Source: Candidatus Contendibacter sp.
GTDB taxonomy: Bacteria; Pseudomonadota; Gammaproteobacteria; Competibacterales; Competibacteraceae
Reading direction: 5' to 3'
DNA: 44,381 nucleotides
NCBI GenBank assembly: GCA_008933795.1
Contig: WBUJ01000013.1
Span: 1 to 44,381 of the forward strand
The position numbers were made by a program, and so were the translations under genes. Numbering within the stretch: the first letter of the stretch is position 1; each line of letters opens with the position of its first letter. Under the pieces are notes generated by a model. That model was given only the letters and a program-made list of their open reading frames with translations, made no database searches and was not told where the DNA came from. Below are positions 1 through 8,208 of the stretch, piece after piece.

Positions 1-102
1 CGCGGGAACCACCCGACCCCATCCCGAACTCGACCGTGAAACCGCGCCGCGCCGATGATCGTGCGAGCATTACTCGCGCTAAAGTAGGTCATCGCCAGGC
101 AT
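1..102 (+). rRNA. rrf: 5S ribosomal RNA, 5'-truncated by the window edge
   Basis: The first ~100 bases carry the conserved 5S core: a CCCCATCCCGAACTC segment followed by GTGAAAC, a hairpin region, and a 3' end of the form GCCAGGCAT. Compared with the usual 115-120 nt, about 15-20 nt of the 5' end lie outside the window. It is followed at once by a strong terminator, as expected at the end of an rRNA operon, so 23S and 16S rRNA should lie to the left. Confidence 0.93.
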
Positions 103-110
103 CCTACGTC

Positions 111-138
111 AAAAAGCCCACTCAAAAGTGGGCTTTTT
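111..138 (+). terminator. rRNA operon intrinsic terminator
   Basis: A perfect 12-bp inverted repeat (AAAAAGCCCACT / AGTGGGCTTTTT) around a CAAA loop ends in a T run and lies 9 nt after the 5S 3' end. The A run on the other side makes it symmetrical, so it could also stop minus-strand transcription. Confidence 0.93.
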
Positions 139-183
139 GTTTTGCGGTGGAATCTTCACCATTTCCGAATCGCATCGGGTTCT

Positions 184-743
184 CTAGATGAGGCTCGCCG
201 CCTCCAGGCTCAGGAAAGCGATGGTGACCCCCGTCAGCGACCCCGTACACCACGTTGTACCAGCGACAGGTTGGTGAAATACCACAATAACCTTTAGCGT
301 ATTCCCGCCCACAGCAGAGCTGCGACGATACCGCCGACCAGTGCGTGCCGCAACGGCAACCGGCCCGCTGGCATCAGCGTGTAGAACAGAGTGCGTACTC
401 CCACCTGGCTCAGCAAACTGATGAGATAAAGCAGGGTGACCTTCAGATCGCCCGGCGACTACCCCCGGCCGAACAGCCAGATATCGCTGACCATCAGCTT
501 TTCCAGTACGCCAAAGGCCAGCGAGCTGAGAAACAGCAGGGTTTCCCCCATCATCCAGCCAGCGTTCGCCGATGGCCGAAAAACTGCGCGACTTATTCCA
601 TGATCGGTCCCGCCTCGCCCGGCACCAGTTGTTCCAGGTAATGATGCATCGACGCAATACGAAGCCGACAGGAGTGGATGGCATGGCGCAGCGTTCTCGA
701 TTTGAGGCCGAGGGCGTTGATGATGCCAAAGTAAGCCGGTTTT
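184..743 (-). pseudogene. Decayed YihY/BrkB-family inner-membrane protein gene
   Basis: Read on the minus strand across three frames, this stretch gives consecutive fragments resembling the YihY/BrkB (formerly RNase BN) membrane family: a segment with HHYLEQLVPGEAGPIME, then MMGETLLFLSSLAFGVLEKL, then LRHALVGGIVAALLWAGIR, and finally SLTGVTIAFLSLEAASLI. They come in the family's order (the VPxAG region first, the GGIVAALL and YGSLxGV helices last). Stops interrupt it at 593-595, 459-461 and 294-296, and two frame changes are needed (near 557 and between 294 and 250). The first ~50-60 family residues are not recognisable. I infer a dead gene. Identification is by eye, so a different integral-membrane family is possible. 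It fills the whole gap between the 5S gene and the phospholipase gene. Confidence 0.62.
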
Positions 744-902
744 TACATGCTATCTGGCCCGGTTTTTTGCTATGTGAAAATCTGGATTGACAACAGGACC
801 GGTTCGCCATGACAGCGCGGGTCGGTGGGTCTCCATCCCAAAATCGCGGCGGCAGCGAGCGTGAATATGGATAAAAGAGCCTTGAGACACTGTGAGGAAG
901 CC

Positions 903-2312
903 ATGACGCATGCGACTGACTACGCGACTTGGCGCGCGGCGGCGCGGGAGCATGACCGCTTGTCCGGCGGCGCCGACTGGCGGGAGCAGGACGAATCGCC
1001 CGATTACGATTACCGATTGATTCGGGAACGGTTGAACGAGTTGCGCGCGCTGCGTCGGCACGGTGATATCGCTCGGCTGGTGTATTCTTTGCACGAGGGC
1101 CTGCACGGCAATCTCGGCAACATCGCCAACCCGGTGCTTTATTCCCACTGCCTGTTCGGCACCAAGCGGTTGCTGACCGAGTATCTGGACGAGGTCGCCG
1201 CCACGCTCGACGACCTGTGCGACCAGGATTTCCCCGATTTTCCCTTGGCCGCCAAGCTGCGCTTTTTCGAGCGCACCGGCCAAAGCTTCGGACGCTCGGC
1301 GCTGATGCTCAGCGGCGGCGCCACCCTGGGGTTATTTCATTCGGGGGTCATCAAGGCGTTGTGGACGGAAGGACTGTTGCCGCGGGTCATTTCCGGCTCC
1401 AGCGCCGGTTCTATCGCCGCGGCGACGATCGGTACCCATACCGACGCCGAACTGGCGCGGGTGTTCAGCCCGGATGGATTCACGGCAGAGGCGTGGCGCA
1501 GCCTCGGATTCAAAAGTCTGCTCAGGGGCAGTACGCTGATGGACGGTAGCCAGTTGGAGCTTTGCATCGAGCAGAACGTCGCCGCGTTGACCTTTGAAGA
1601 AGCTTTCGACCGCACGGGCCGGATCATCAATATTCCGGTATCGCCGATCCAGGCGCATCAACATTCGCGGCTGCTCAATTACTTGACCGCGCCCAACGTG
1701 CTGATCCGGCGCGCCGCGCTGGCATCCAGCGCCATTCCCGGCGTCTTTCCGGCGGTGATGCTGGAAGCCAAGGATTTCAATGGCGCCGTCATTCCCTATA
1801 TGCCCAAGGACAAATGGGTGGATGGGAGCCTCAACAGTGATTTGCCGATGCTGCGGGTGGCGCGAATGCACAATGTGAACCACTATATCGTCAGCCAGAC
1901 CAACCCGCATATCGTCCCCTTCCTGTCCGAGCCCAAGCCGCGCGAGAAGGGTCTGTTGTCGTTCACCCGCGAGATTGCCAGCTCAACTTTCCATATCTAC
2001 GTCAAGCATATTCTCGACGTGGGCCGGCGGAATTTCGATTCCCACGCCCTGGGATTGCTGCTGGACAAGGCCTATTCGGTCGCTAGCCAGAATTACAGCG
2101 GCGACATCACCGTCTTTCCGCCAACCTGGCTGGGCACCCTGCGGGATATTTTCTCCAACCCCACCCCGGAACGGATCGCCGAATTTATCCGTACCGGCGA
2201 ACGAGCCATCTGGCCGAAGCTGGAGCGCATCCGCAACGCCACCCGCATCAGCCGCGCGTTCGAACGCGGCCTGGAACGATTGCGGACACGCGCCGCCATG
2301 GCGGCGTCCTGA
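903..2312 (+). CDS. Patatin-like phospholipase with N-terminal DUF3336
   Basis: A serine acyl hydrolase of the patatin family, expected to cleave acyl chains from phospholipids or acylglycerols at the membrane. The first ~120 residues match the DUF3336 region found before patatin domains of the TGL/SDP1 lipase type (LHGNLGNIANPVLY). The patatin domain follows: an oxyanion-hole glycine stretch GGATLGLFHSGV, the nucleophile elbow GSSAG, and a later DGS (WVDGSLNSDLP) supplying the aspartate of the Ser-Asp dyad. The start at 903 is preferred because GAGGAAG sits 2 nt before ATG; in-frame GTG at 825 and ATG at 867 would add up to 26 residues. It converges on the TIR-STAND gene with only 5 nt between stops. 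Patatins act as effectors in some defence systems, but this DUF3336 type is mostly metabolic, so linkage to its neighbour is only a hypothesis. Confidence 0.9.
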   Translation: MTHATDYATWRAAAREHDRLSGGADWREQDESPDYDYRLIRERLNELRALRRHGDIARLVYSLHEGLHGNLGNIANPVLYSHCLFGTKRLLTEYLDEVAATLDDLCDQDFPDFPLAAKLRFFERTGQSFGRSALMLSGGATLGLFHSGVIKALWTEGLLPRVISGSSAGSIAAATIGTHTDAELARVFSPDGFTAEAWRSLGFKSLLRGSTLMDGSQLELCIEQNVAALTFEEAFDRTGRIINIPVSPIQAHQHSRLLNYLTAPNVLIRRAALASSAIPGVFPAVMLEAKDFNGAVIPYMPKDKWVDGSLNSDLPMLRVARMHNVNHYIVSQTNPHIVPFLSEPKPREKGLLSFTREIASSTFHIYVKHILDVGRRNFDSHALGLLLDKAYSVASQNYSGDITVFPPTWLGTLRDIFSNPTPERIAEFIRTGERAIWPKLERIRNATRISRAFERGLERLRTRAAMAAS

Positions 2313-2317
2313 AGGGC

Positions 2318-5300
2318 TCAGGGTTTGGCGAGGTCGTCCAGAAGCAACTGGATGTCCGCCGCGTACTGGTAGTGCAAGTTTGGATCGGCGGCCAGCGCCG
2401 GATCGCGCGAGCCGGCCAGGATGGCTTGCAATTTGGTGATCAACAGTTTGCCGGCGGGCGGCACGTTGGGGCTGGCCACGATTTGCGCCAGCTTGGCGGC
2501 CAGCGGCGCGGTGTCGCCAGAGCGGATGGCCTGCCCGATTTGCGCGCACAATCGGGAACCCGGATTGGCGTTGTCGCCGCCGGCCCGCCGATAAGCCAGG
2601 TATTTCTCGATCGATTGCCGGCGGGCTTCGTCGGCCACGCTGGAGTTTTCGACCGCTTGACCGACATCGCGCAGACCGCGGCGGATCGCCCAGTTGCGGG
2701 CAGTCGGGCTTTCGGGCAGGTTGCACTCGCTAGCGCGGTACAGTTCCTGGCGGGCTTCGTCATGCCGCCGTAATTGAATCAGCACGTTGGCCAGCTTGTT
2801 GCGGCTGGCTTCCTCGCTGCGGCCGTCGCCTAGTTCCGCGTACAAATCCGCCATACGCCGGTAAGCCAGCACCGCTTCCTCGAGCTGGTTGAGGACATGG
2901 TGCAAGTGGCCAAGCTCGCCTAGAACCTCGGCTACCCCGGCGCGGTTGCGTAGCTGCTCGTATAGATACAGCGCTTGCTGGCAGGCTTTGAGCGCCGGCT
3001 CGATCTCCCCGAGCAGCTTGCGGGCCAAGCCGAGCTGCCGCCAAGCCTGGGCCGCTTCTTCCGGTTCGCCCAGCGCTTCGAAGGCTTGCCGCGCGGCGTC
3101 GTAGAGCGCGGCGGCTTCGGAGTACCGGCCCTGCCGTTGGCGCACCAGCCCCAGTTGCAACTGGTTGGCGGCGACCATGGGGTGATTGGTGTTCGGCGCG
3201 ACGTGGGCAAGCGCGGCCTCGTAGGCGACCGCTGCGTCCTGCAACCGCCGTAGATAGCTCAGACAGTCGCCAGTTTCGGCGCCGGCCACCGCAGCCATGC
3301 GAGCGGCGCTGGCATTGCCGGCGTCGGCCAAGCTTTGGAACTGTTGGCGGGCCTCGCTCAGCTCTCGGGCCGCCGGTTCGGCGGCGCTGGCCATTTTCAG
3401 CAGCTTGCCCAACTGAAAATGCGCACGCGCCTGATCGTAGGCGGCCCCGGGGTAGGCGCTGGCCCCCGCTTCCTGGCACTGGCGCAGGAGTTGCCGGGCG
3501 GCTTGCAGAGCGTCCTCCAGCGCCTCGTTGTCGCGCAGGCGCTCGATCCGTAGCCGCTCGGTTTCAAAGCGCGCCCGGCTCCAGCCGAGCAGGGCCTGAC
3601 TGGCTCGCTCGCGGGCGGCCTTGGCTTCCTCCAGCGCGGCGGCGATTCCGAGACTGGCCAGCAGTTGCTCCATCTGGGAGGCGATTCGCGCGATCCGTTC
3701 CGTGGGGACGCTCTGTTGGTTGTCGCGCAGCAGGGCGAGCAGGTTGGGCAGTTCCAGTCGCAGCAGTCGCTTGGCGCGGGCGCTATCCTTGAAATGTTGC
3801 CGATAAAGTTCCGCCAGGAACTGTTCCATGCCGGTTCGCCAGCGCTCCCGCCAAGCCGCCCGCGCGTTCGGGTCCAGTTGGCCGGACAGGTAGCGCGCCA
3901 GAGCCGGATCGAAGCGCAGGTGGCCATGACCCCGATCCTCGGCCAACCCCAGGGCGATAAGCCGCGCGCAAAGCGTCTGGGTGGCGAGCGTGTCCAGTTC
4001 CAGTGCATGGCCCAACGCGATGCGATGGACGCCATCCTTGAAGAACGCCAGAACGGTCAGCAGGTCCCGGTCGCTGGCGTGTAGCCGCCGCGAATCCAAT
4101 TCCAGCGCCAAGTAGAGCGGCCATTGCGGATCGTCGTCGTGGCGGCGCAGCAGTTCGGCCCGGAGCGGGCGCAGCAGCGCCAGAGCCGCGCTTACACCTT
4201 GAGCGCCGATTTCGCGCGCCAAGCGAAGCAGGGCACCGGGATGGCCGCCGGCCAGGGCCACCAGTTCGCGCAATTGCCGAAAGCTGGCGCCGTTATCGGC
4301 GGAAGGAGGCGCTTGCCCAGCCGCGATCAGCATCTGGCCGAGCAGAGCGATAGCGTCGGTTTCATCCAGGGCCGCCAGCTTTATTTCGACCCAAGGCTGC
4401 GCGAAGGACGGTGGTCCGGCGCGGCCGAGCGCCAACAGGCGCAACGCCGGCCATTCGCTCAGCAAGTCCTTCCAAAATTGGTCGAAAGCCTCGTCGTGTT
4501 CGGCGGGCCAGCGTTCGATCTGGTCGAGCACGATCAGGGCCGAACCTGGACGCAGCGTCTGCCGGAGATGATCGAGCGCCTGCCATTGAGTTGGATATTG
4601 TCCGACCGTCCAGTGGTCGCCGGCGGGGAGCAGTTGCCGGCCCAGGGTTTCCAGCAGCGCGCGCGGGTTGCTGGCGTCATCGGCGTGGACATAGGCGATA
4701 TGGCGATAGCGGTCGATGCGCGCCAACCAGCCCGCCAAGTCTGCCGCCAGGGTGGTTTTGCCACTACCGCCGGGACCCTTGATGAAGACGGCGGGCCGAT
4801 TTTCCAGCAGCCGTTCGGCAATGAGCAACTCGCGCGTCCGCGCCAGACAGCCGGTCGGAGGCAGGGGGGGCATGGATCCCAGGGAGGTGGATCGCGACTG
4901 ACCGGCCAGCCGACGCCAAAGCTCCAGCGCGGGGCGTAGTGCGAGACGGGGGTCGTGCTGGCCCAGATACGCGGTGAAGGCGAACCAGTCCCGCAGATAA
5001 ACGTCGCCGCCGCCCAGACCGGGACCGCGGTAGCTGTCGCCGGCCAGCCGGCGCTGGCCGGCGAACAGCGCTTGGCTGATCCGGGCGCCTCGCAGCAACT
5101 CTTCGTGGAAGGCGGTCCAGAACCGGTGCAGGGTTTCCGCTGGGGTGTCGGGATGGACGGTGATCACCGCCGCGATTCCCGCCGCCAGCAGGGCGGACGC
5201 CAATTGCACGGGCTTGACGGAACTGGCCGTTTCCTCCGGGCGAATCAGTACGACCAAACGGATACGATAGGTGGCCAGCAGAGTTGCCAGCGCCGCTACG

Positions 5301-6580
5301 GATACGAACTGGGCGTCGCGGCAGAGCGGGACGTGCAGGTCATAGCTGGCTTCGAATCCAAACAGAGGGGCGCCCTCCTCGGGATCTTGGCGGAAGCGTC
5401 CGTCCAGATGCACGGCGGTGAAGGGGCGTCCAGCGGACCAAGCGTCGTTCAACTCCTTTTCCAGCGCCGCCAGGGTGGGGGGAGCCAGCACCCGAACTTC
5501 GACCAGGGCGCCCAGCCCCTCCAGCGCCTCCAGCAAGGACAGCGCGCCGCGCCGGTAATCGGGCTGGCCGGTGGGTTCGGTATCGGGACGCGGGCTGAGG
5601 GTCAATATCCGCAGGGGCGGCGGCGCGGGGGGGAAGGCTTCGCCTCCGCCAGCGAGTCGGCGCTGGAACTGAACCGGTTGCTTGCCCTGCAGCAAAAAAC
5701 CGGCGCCATCGCTTAGCAGTTCCCAAGGCAGATCGAGCAGCGCGGCGGCGGCGGGATGCGCATCATCGGTTCGCAGCGTCAATCGGCGTTGGCTGGAGTC
5801 TGGCGCTTGGCGCCACTCGGCGGTCAAAGCCGCCATTTCGGGGAGCGCGAGCGTGGCTTGATACAGGGCTTGGCCCCAAGCTTCAAACCGGGCGCCGACG
5901 CGCTGAGCGAGTTGTCGAACCGTATCGGTTGGCCAGGCGAGGTGGCCGCGTAGATACCAGCGTGGGAGGTCTAGAGCGATGGCTCGGGGTAGCGGACCCA
6001 GAGTCAGGCGAACGTTGGAGACCGAGGCGGGCTCGGGACGGCGGTTCAGGCGGGCGGCGAGCCGCCATGGGTTGACGGGAGACGCGGCGGCGCGGTCAAA
6101 GGTTAGCTCCAATTCCGCCAGGAGCGGCGGACCGCGTTCGGCGGCCGTATCGCCGGGCGGCGGCTCGCCCAGGGCAGCCAGCAATGCCGGCAGAGCGGCG
6201 CCCAGACCATCAGCGGGTAGTTGAATCGGCGGGGTTTGCGGTGGCGGGGTGAACCAGGAGCCAAGCAGGGCGCTATCCACGCCAGGCAATAGCAGCGGAA
6301 TGACCCGATAAGTACTGGCGCGACGTCGTTCCATTTCTTGCGCGAGTTCGATTTCCCGACGCATCCAGACGGCCTCGCCCGTATTGAGACTGAGCACTAC
6401 AATGACTTGGCGGGCCTGCTCGATGGCCCAACGCACTTCCAAGGCCAGCCGGTCGCCGCCGCGCCGGTTGCGGGTATCGCGCCAGACGTTCAGGCGACAG
6501 GTTTCCAACGCTACCGCCAAATCCTCGGCGAAGGCGGCATCGGGCCGGGCGTGGCAGACGAAAAGAGAGGTAGCGGCCAT
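2318..6580 (-). CDS. TIR / degenerate CHAT / STAND ATPase / TPR protein, putative anti-phage sensor
   Basis: A 1420-residue multidomain protein. Residues ~1-145 form a TIR domain: SLFVCHARPD strand, DxxNRRGGDRL loop, VIVVLS strand, then WMRREIELA, where E76 matches the catalytic glutamate of NAD-cleaving TIRs. Residues ~280-545 look like a CHAT (caspase-like) fold: LDLPWELL entry, VHLDGR strand, VVLIRPEETASS strand, LLAAGIAAVI helix; the family's GHG histidine and strand cysteine are absent. Around residue 600 is Walker A GPGGSGKTT, near 680 Walker B ALIVLDQIE, and later GGHPGALL resembling the GLPL motif of NB-ARC ATPases, then a winged-helix-like segment. Residues ~1030-1275 hold TPR-like repeats (YSEAAALYDAARQAFEALG type). 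The plan effector / NTPase / repeat sensor is that of STAND immune receptors. ATG at 6580 has GGA 7 nt upstream; TTG at 6592 would add 4 residues. A signalling regulator is the main alternative. Confidence 0.85.
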   Translation of the reverse strand: MAATSLFVCHARPDAAFAEDLAVALETCRLNVWRDTRNRRGGDRLALEVRWAIEQARQVIVVLSLNTGEAVWMRREIELAQEMERRRASTYRVIPLLLPGVDSALLGSWFTPPPQTPPIQLPADGLGAALPALLAALGEPPPGDTAAERGPPLLAELELTFDRAAASPVNPWRLAARLNRRPEPASVSNVRLTLGPLPRAIALDLPRWYLRGHLAWPTDTVRQLAQRVGARFEAWGQALYQATLALPEMAALTAEWRQAPDSSQRRLTLRTDDAHPAAAALLDLPWELLSDGAGFLLQGKQPVQFQRRLAGGGEAFPPAPPPLRILTLSPRPDTEPTGQPDYRRGALSLLEALEGLGALVEVRVLAPPTLAALEKELNDAWSAGRPFTAVHLDGRFRQDPEEGAPLFGFEASYDLHVPLCRDAQFVSVAALATLLATYRIRLVVLIRPEETASSVKPVQLASALLAAGIAAVITVHPDTPAETLHRFWTAFHEELLRGARISQALFAGQRRLAGDSYRGPGLGGGDVYLRDWFAFTAYLGQHDPRLALRPALELWRRLAGQSRSTSLGSMPPLPPTGCLARTRELLIAERLLENRPAVFIKGPGGSGKTTLAADLAGWLARIDRYRHIAYVHADDASNPRALLETLGRQLLPAGDHWTVGQYPTQWQALDHLRQTLRPGSALIVLDQIERWPAEHDEAFDQFWKDLLSEWPALRLLALGRAGPPSFAQPWVEIKLAALDETDAIALLGQMLIAAGQAPPSADNGASFRQLRELVALAGGHPGALLRLAREIGAQGVSAALALLRPLRAELLRRHDDDPQWPLYLALELDSRRLHASDRDLLTVLAFFKDGVHRIALGHALELDTLATQTLCARLIALGLAEDRGHGHLRFDPALARYLSGQLDPNARAAWRERWRTGMEQFLAELYRQHFKDSARAKRLLRLELPNLLALLRDNQQSVPTERIARIASQMEQLLASLGIAAALEEAKAARERASQALLGWSRARFETERLRIERLRDNEALEDALQAARQLLRQCQEAGASAYPGAAYDQARAHFQLGKLLKMASAAEPAARELSEARQQFQSLADAGNASAARMAAVAGAETGDCLSYLRRLQDAAVAYEAALAHVAPNTNHPMVAANQLQLGLVRQRQGRYSEAAALYDAARQAFEALGEPEEAAQAWRQLGLARKLLGEIEPALKACQQALYLYEQLRNRAGVAEVLGELGHLHHVLNQLEEAVLAYRRMADLYAELGDGRSEEASRNKLANVLIQLRRHDEARQELYRASECNLPESPTARNWAIRRGLRDVGQAVENSSVADEARRQSIEKYLAYRRAGGDNANPGSRLCAQIGQAIRSGDTAPLAAKLAQIVASPNVPPAGKLLITKLQAILAGSRDPALAADPNLHYQYAADIQLLLDDLAKP

Positions 6581-6652
6581 CAGGGATTCCAATGCGGCAA
6601 GGGAAGGTTAAAGCGATGAATAGCTTAGCGCAAAAACCGACCGGTCGCCGCC

Positions 6653-6680
6653 CTTGAAATCGACCGGGTTGCCCCCATTT
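6653..6680 (+). promoter_or_regulatory. Sigma-32 (heat-shock) promoter of the hsp20 gene
   Basis: CTTGAAA at 6653-6659 and CCCCATTT at 6673-6680 are separated by 13 nt, matching the sigma-32 consensus CTTGAAA-N13-15-CCCCATNT at essentially every position. Transcription would begin near 6687, giving a ~55-nt leader before the small heat-shock gene. Confidence 0.88.
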
Positions 6681-6742
6681 GAAAACCAACCCGAAAAGGC
6701 GTTCCTGGAACGCCGCAACCCGAAATTCGAGGAGGTGCAACC

Positions 6743-7183
6743 ATGGCTCTGATGCGTTATGAACCCTTGAATCTGTTGAATCAGTTACAGCGGGAAGTTA
6801 ACCGCCTGTTCGAAACCAGCCGGTTTGGCGATGAGGAAACCGGGCATATGCTGGCGGACTGGATGCCTGCGGTGGACATCAGGGAAGAACCGAACCAGTT
6901 TGTGATCCATGCGGACCTGCCGGGCGTGGAGCTCAAGGATATCGAGGTCACGCTGGAGAATGGCGTGCTGACCCTGAAGGGCCAGCGGGCGAGCGAGAAG
7001 AAGGAGGAAACCGAGCAGTATCGGCGGGTCGAGCGGGTGCGCGGCACCTTCCTGCGGCGGTTCTCGTTGCCGGATGTGGCTGACGCCGACAAGGTGGCCG
7101 CCAAGTGCAAGGATGGCGTGCTGGAGGTGATCGTGCCGAAGCGCGAGGCGGCGCAGCCGCGCAGGATTACCGTTGAAGGTTGA
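6743..7183 (+). CDS. Small heat-shock protein, Hsp20 / alpha-crystallin family
   Basis: An ATP-independent cytosolic holdase that binds unfolding proteins during heat or other stress and passes them to DnaK/ClpB. The 146 residues have a short N-terminal arm (MRYEPLNLLNQLQREVNRLF), an alpha-crystallin domain from about residue 43 (MPAVDIREEPNQFVIHADLP opening strand, ENGVLTLKG, CKDGVLEVIVPK) and the C-terminal I-x-V anchor (RITVEG) used in oligomer assembly. Length is typical. GGAGGTG sits 5 nt before ATG, and a near-perfect sigma-32 promoter precedes it, so heat-shock control is directly visible. It appears to be monocistronic, with a hairpin starting 10 nt after the stop. Confidence 0.95.
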   Translation: MALMRYEPLNLLNQLQREVNRLFETSRFGDEETGHMLADWMPAVDIREEPNQFVIHADLPGVELKDIEVTLENGVLTLKGQRASEKKEETEQYRRVERVRGTFLRRFSLPDVADADKVAAKCKDGVLEVIVPKREAAQPRRITVEG

Positions 7184-7192
7184 TCGGGTCTC

Positions 7193-7223
7193 GCCGGAAC
7201 GCGACCGGGCGCCGCGTTCCGGC
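7193..7223 (+). terminator. Hairpin after hsp20, possible terminator without U-tract
   Basis: A perfect 11-bp GC-rich inverted repeat (GCCGGAACGCG / CGCGTTCCGGC) with a 9-nt loop starts 10 nt after the hsp20 stop. No T run follows, so it may pause polymerase or protect the mRNA 3' end rather than act as a full intrinsic terminator. Confidence 0.5.
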
Positions 7224-7360
7224 TGATTGAGTGCCGCCGCCGAGTATCGAAGGCTGGGGGTCGGATCGACACGGCTTCAGCAGCGAGACGGCGGCGGTGT
7301 CCATCGGGTCTACGGCCCTGGCAAAATCCGTGATGATCCACCTCGACGCATGCCCATGGG

Positions 7361-7390
7361 TTGACTACACTTGGCTGAAGCCCCAATAAA
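7361..7390 (+). promoter_or_regulatory. Candidate promoter of the parA-like gene
   Basis: TTGACT at 7361-7366 and AATAAA at 7385-7390 are 18 nt apart. Initiation would fall near 7397, on or just before the start codons at 7395 and 7407, suggesting a leaderless or near-leaderless transcript. Prediction only. Confidence 0.35.
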
Positions 7391-7394
7391 ACCC

Positions 7395-8171
7395 ATGGAA
7401 ACCACCATGCGCCGAGTCGTGTTCAATCAGAAAGGGGGGGTGGGTAAATCCACCATCGCGTGCAATCTGGCCGCTATCAGCGCCGCGCGCGGGCGGCGAA
7501 CCCTCCTTGTGGACTTGGACCCACAGGCGAATGCCTCCCGCTACCTGCTGGGCACCGCCCTGGACGAGCAGAAGAAAACCCTCGCCCATTTTTTCGATGA
7601 CATTCTGGCTTACAAACTGTTCGCCGACAAACCGGCTGCCTACGTTGTCGAGACCCGCTTCGCCAACCTCGGCGTTCTGCCCTCCGATCCCCGGCTCGAA
7701 GACCTGCAAATCAAGCTGGAGTCGCGCTACAAGATGTACAAACTGCGGGAGGCGCTGGAGACCTTCAAGGAGCTCGACGAGATTTTCATCGATACCCCGC
7801 CCGCGCTGAATTTTTACACCCGTTCGGCGCTGATCGCCGCTGATACCTGTCTGATCCCGTTCGATTGCGACGATTTCTCCCGCCGCGCCCTGTATACGTT
7901 GATGGACAGCGTGCGCGAAATCCAGGCCGACCACAATCGCGCGCTGCGGGTGGAAGGCATCGTGGTCAACCACTTTCAGGCCCGCGCCAATCTGCCGATG
8001 CGGCTGGTCGAGGAGCTGCGCGCCGAGGGGTTGCCGGTGCTGGAGGCGTTTCTGTCGGCCTCGATCAAGATCCGCGAATCGCACGCTCAGGCGTTGCCGA
8101 TGATCCACCTCGATCCCAAACACAAGCTGAGCCGGGAATTCGAGGCGCTTTACCGCCTGCTGGCCACCTGA
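7395..8171 (+). CDS. ParA/MinD-family ATPase (orphan, no ParB)
   Basis: A deviant-Walker ATPase of the ParA/Soj/MinD group, which dimerise with ATP and position DNA, protein clusters or organelles. Visible: KGGVGKST at residues 13-20, LLVDLDPQANAS (the DPQ box typical of ParA), and FIDTPPALNFYTRSAL for the Walker B/switch region. At 258 residues it lacks the N-terminal HTH of P1-type ParA. No ParB or centromere-like repeats lie next to it, and the chromosomal parAB context is absent, so its cargo is unknown. The start is uncertain: ATG 7395 and ATG 7407 are both in frame, TTG at 7371 less likely, and none has a good Shine-Dalgarno. The sirtuin gene begins 37 nt downstream and may be co-transcribed. 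Confidence 0.88.
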   Translation: METTMRRVVFNQKGGVGKSTIACNLAAISAARGRRTLLVDLDPQANASRYLLGTALDEQKKTLAHFFDDILAYKLFADKPAAYVVETRFANLGVLPSDPRLEDLQIKLESRYKMYKLREALETFKELDEIFIDTPPALNFYTRSALIAADTCLIPFDCDDFSRRALYTLMDSVREIQADHNRALRVEGIVVNHFQARANLPMRLVEELRAEGLPVLEAFLSASIKIRESHAQALPMIHLDPKHKLSREFEALYRLLAT

Positions 8172-8208
8172 TCCCGTCACTCGACCCCTGATGCAGCGAG
8201 GCTGCGCC

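Noticed and set aside
903-2312. Phospholipase as a CBASS effector (CapV-like)
   Set aside because: There is no cGAS/DncV-like nucleotidyltransferase gene in the neighbourhood, and the DUF3336 domain points to lipid metabolism.
7371-7394. TTG start for the ParA-like protein
   Set aside because: It would place extra residues before the usual MRRVVFNQKGG start and overlaps the predicted promoter; ATG 7395 or 7407 is preferred.
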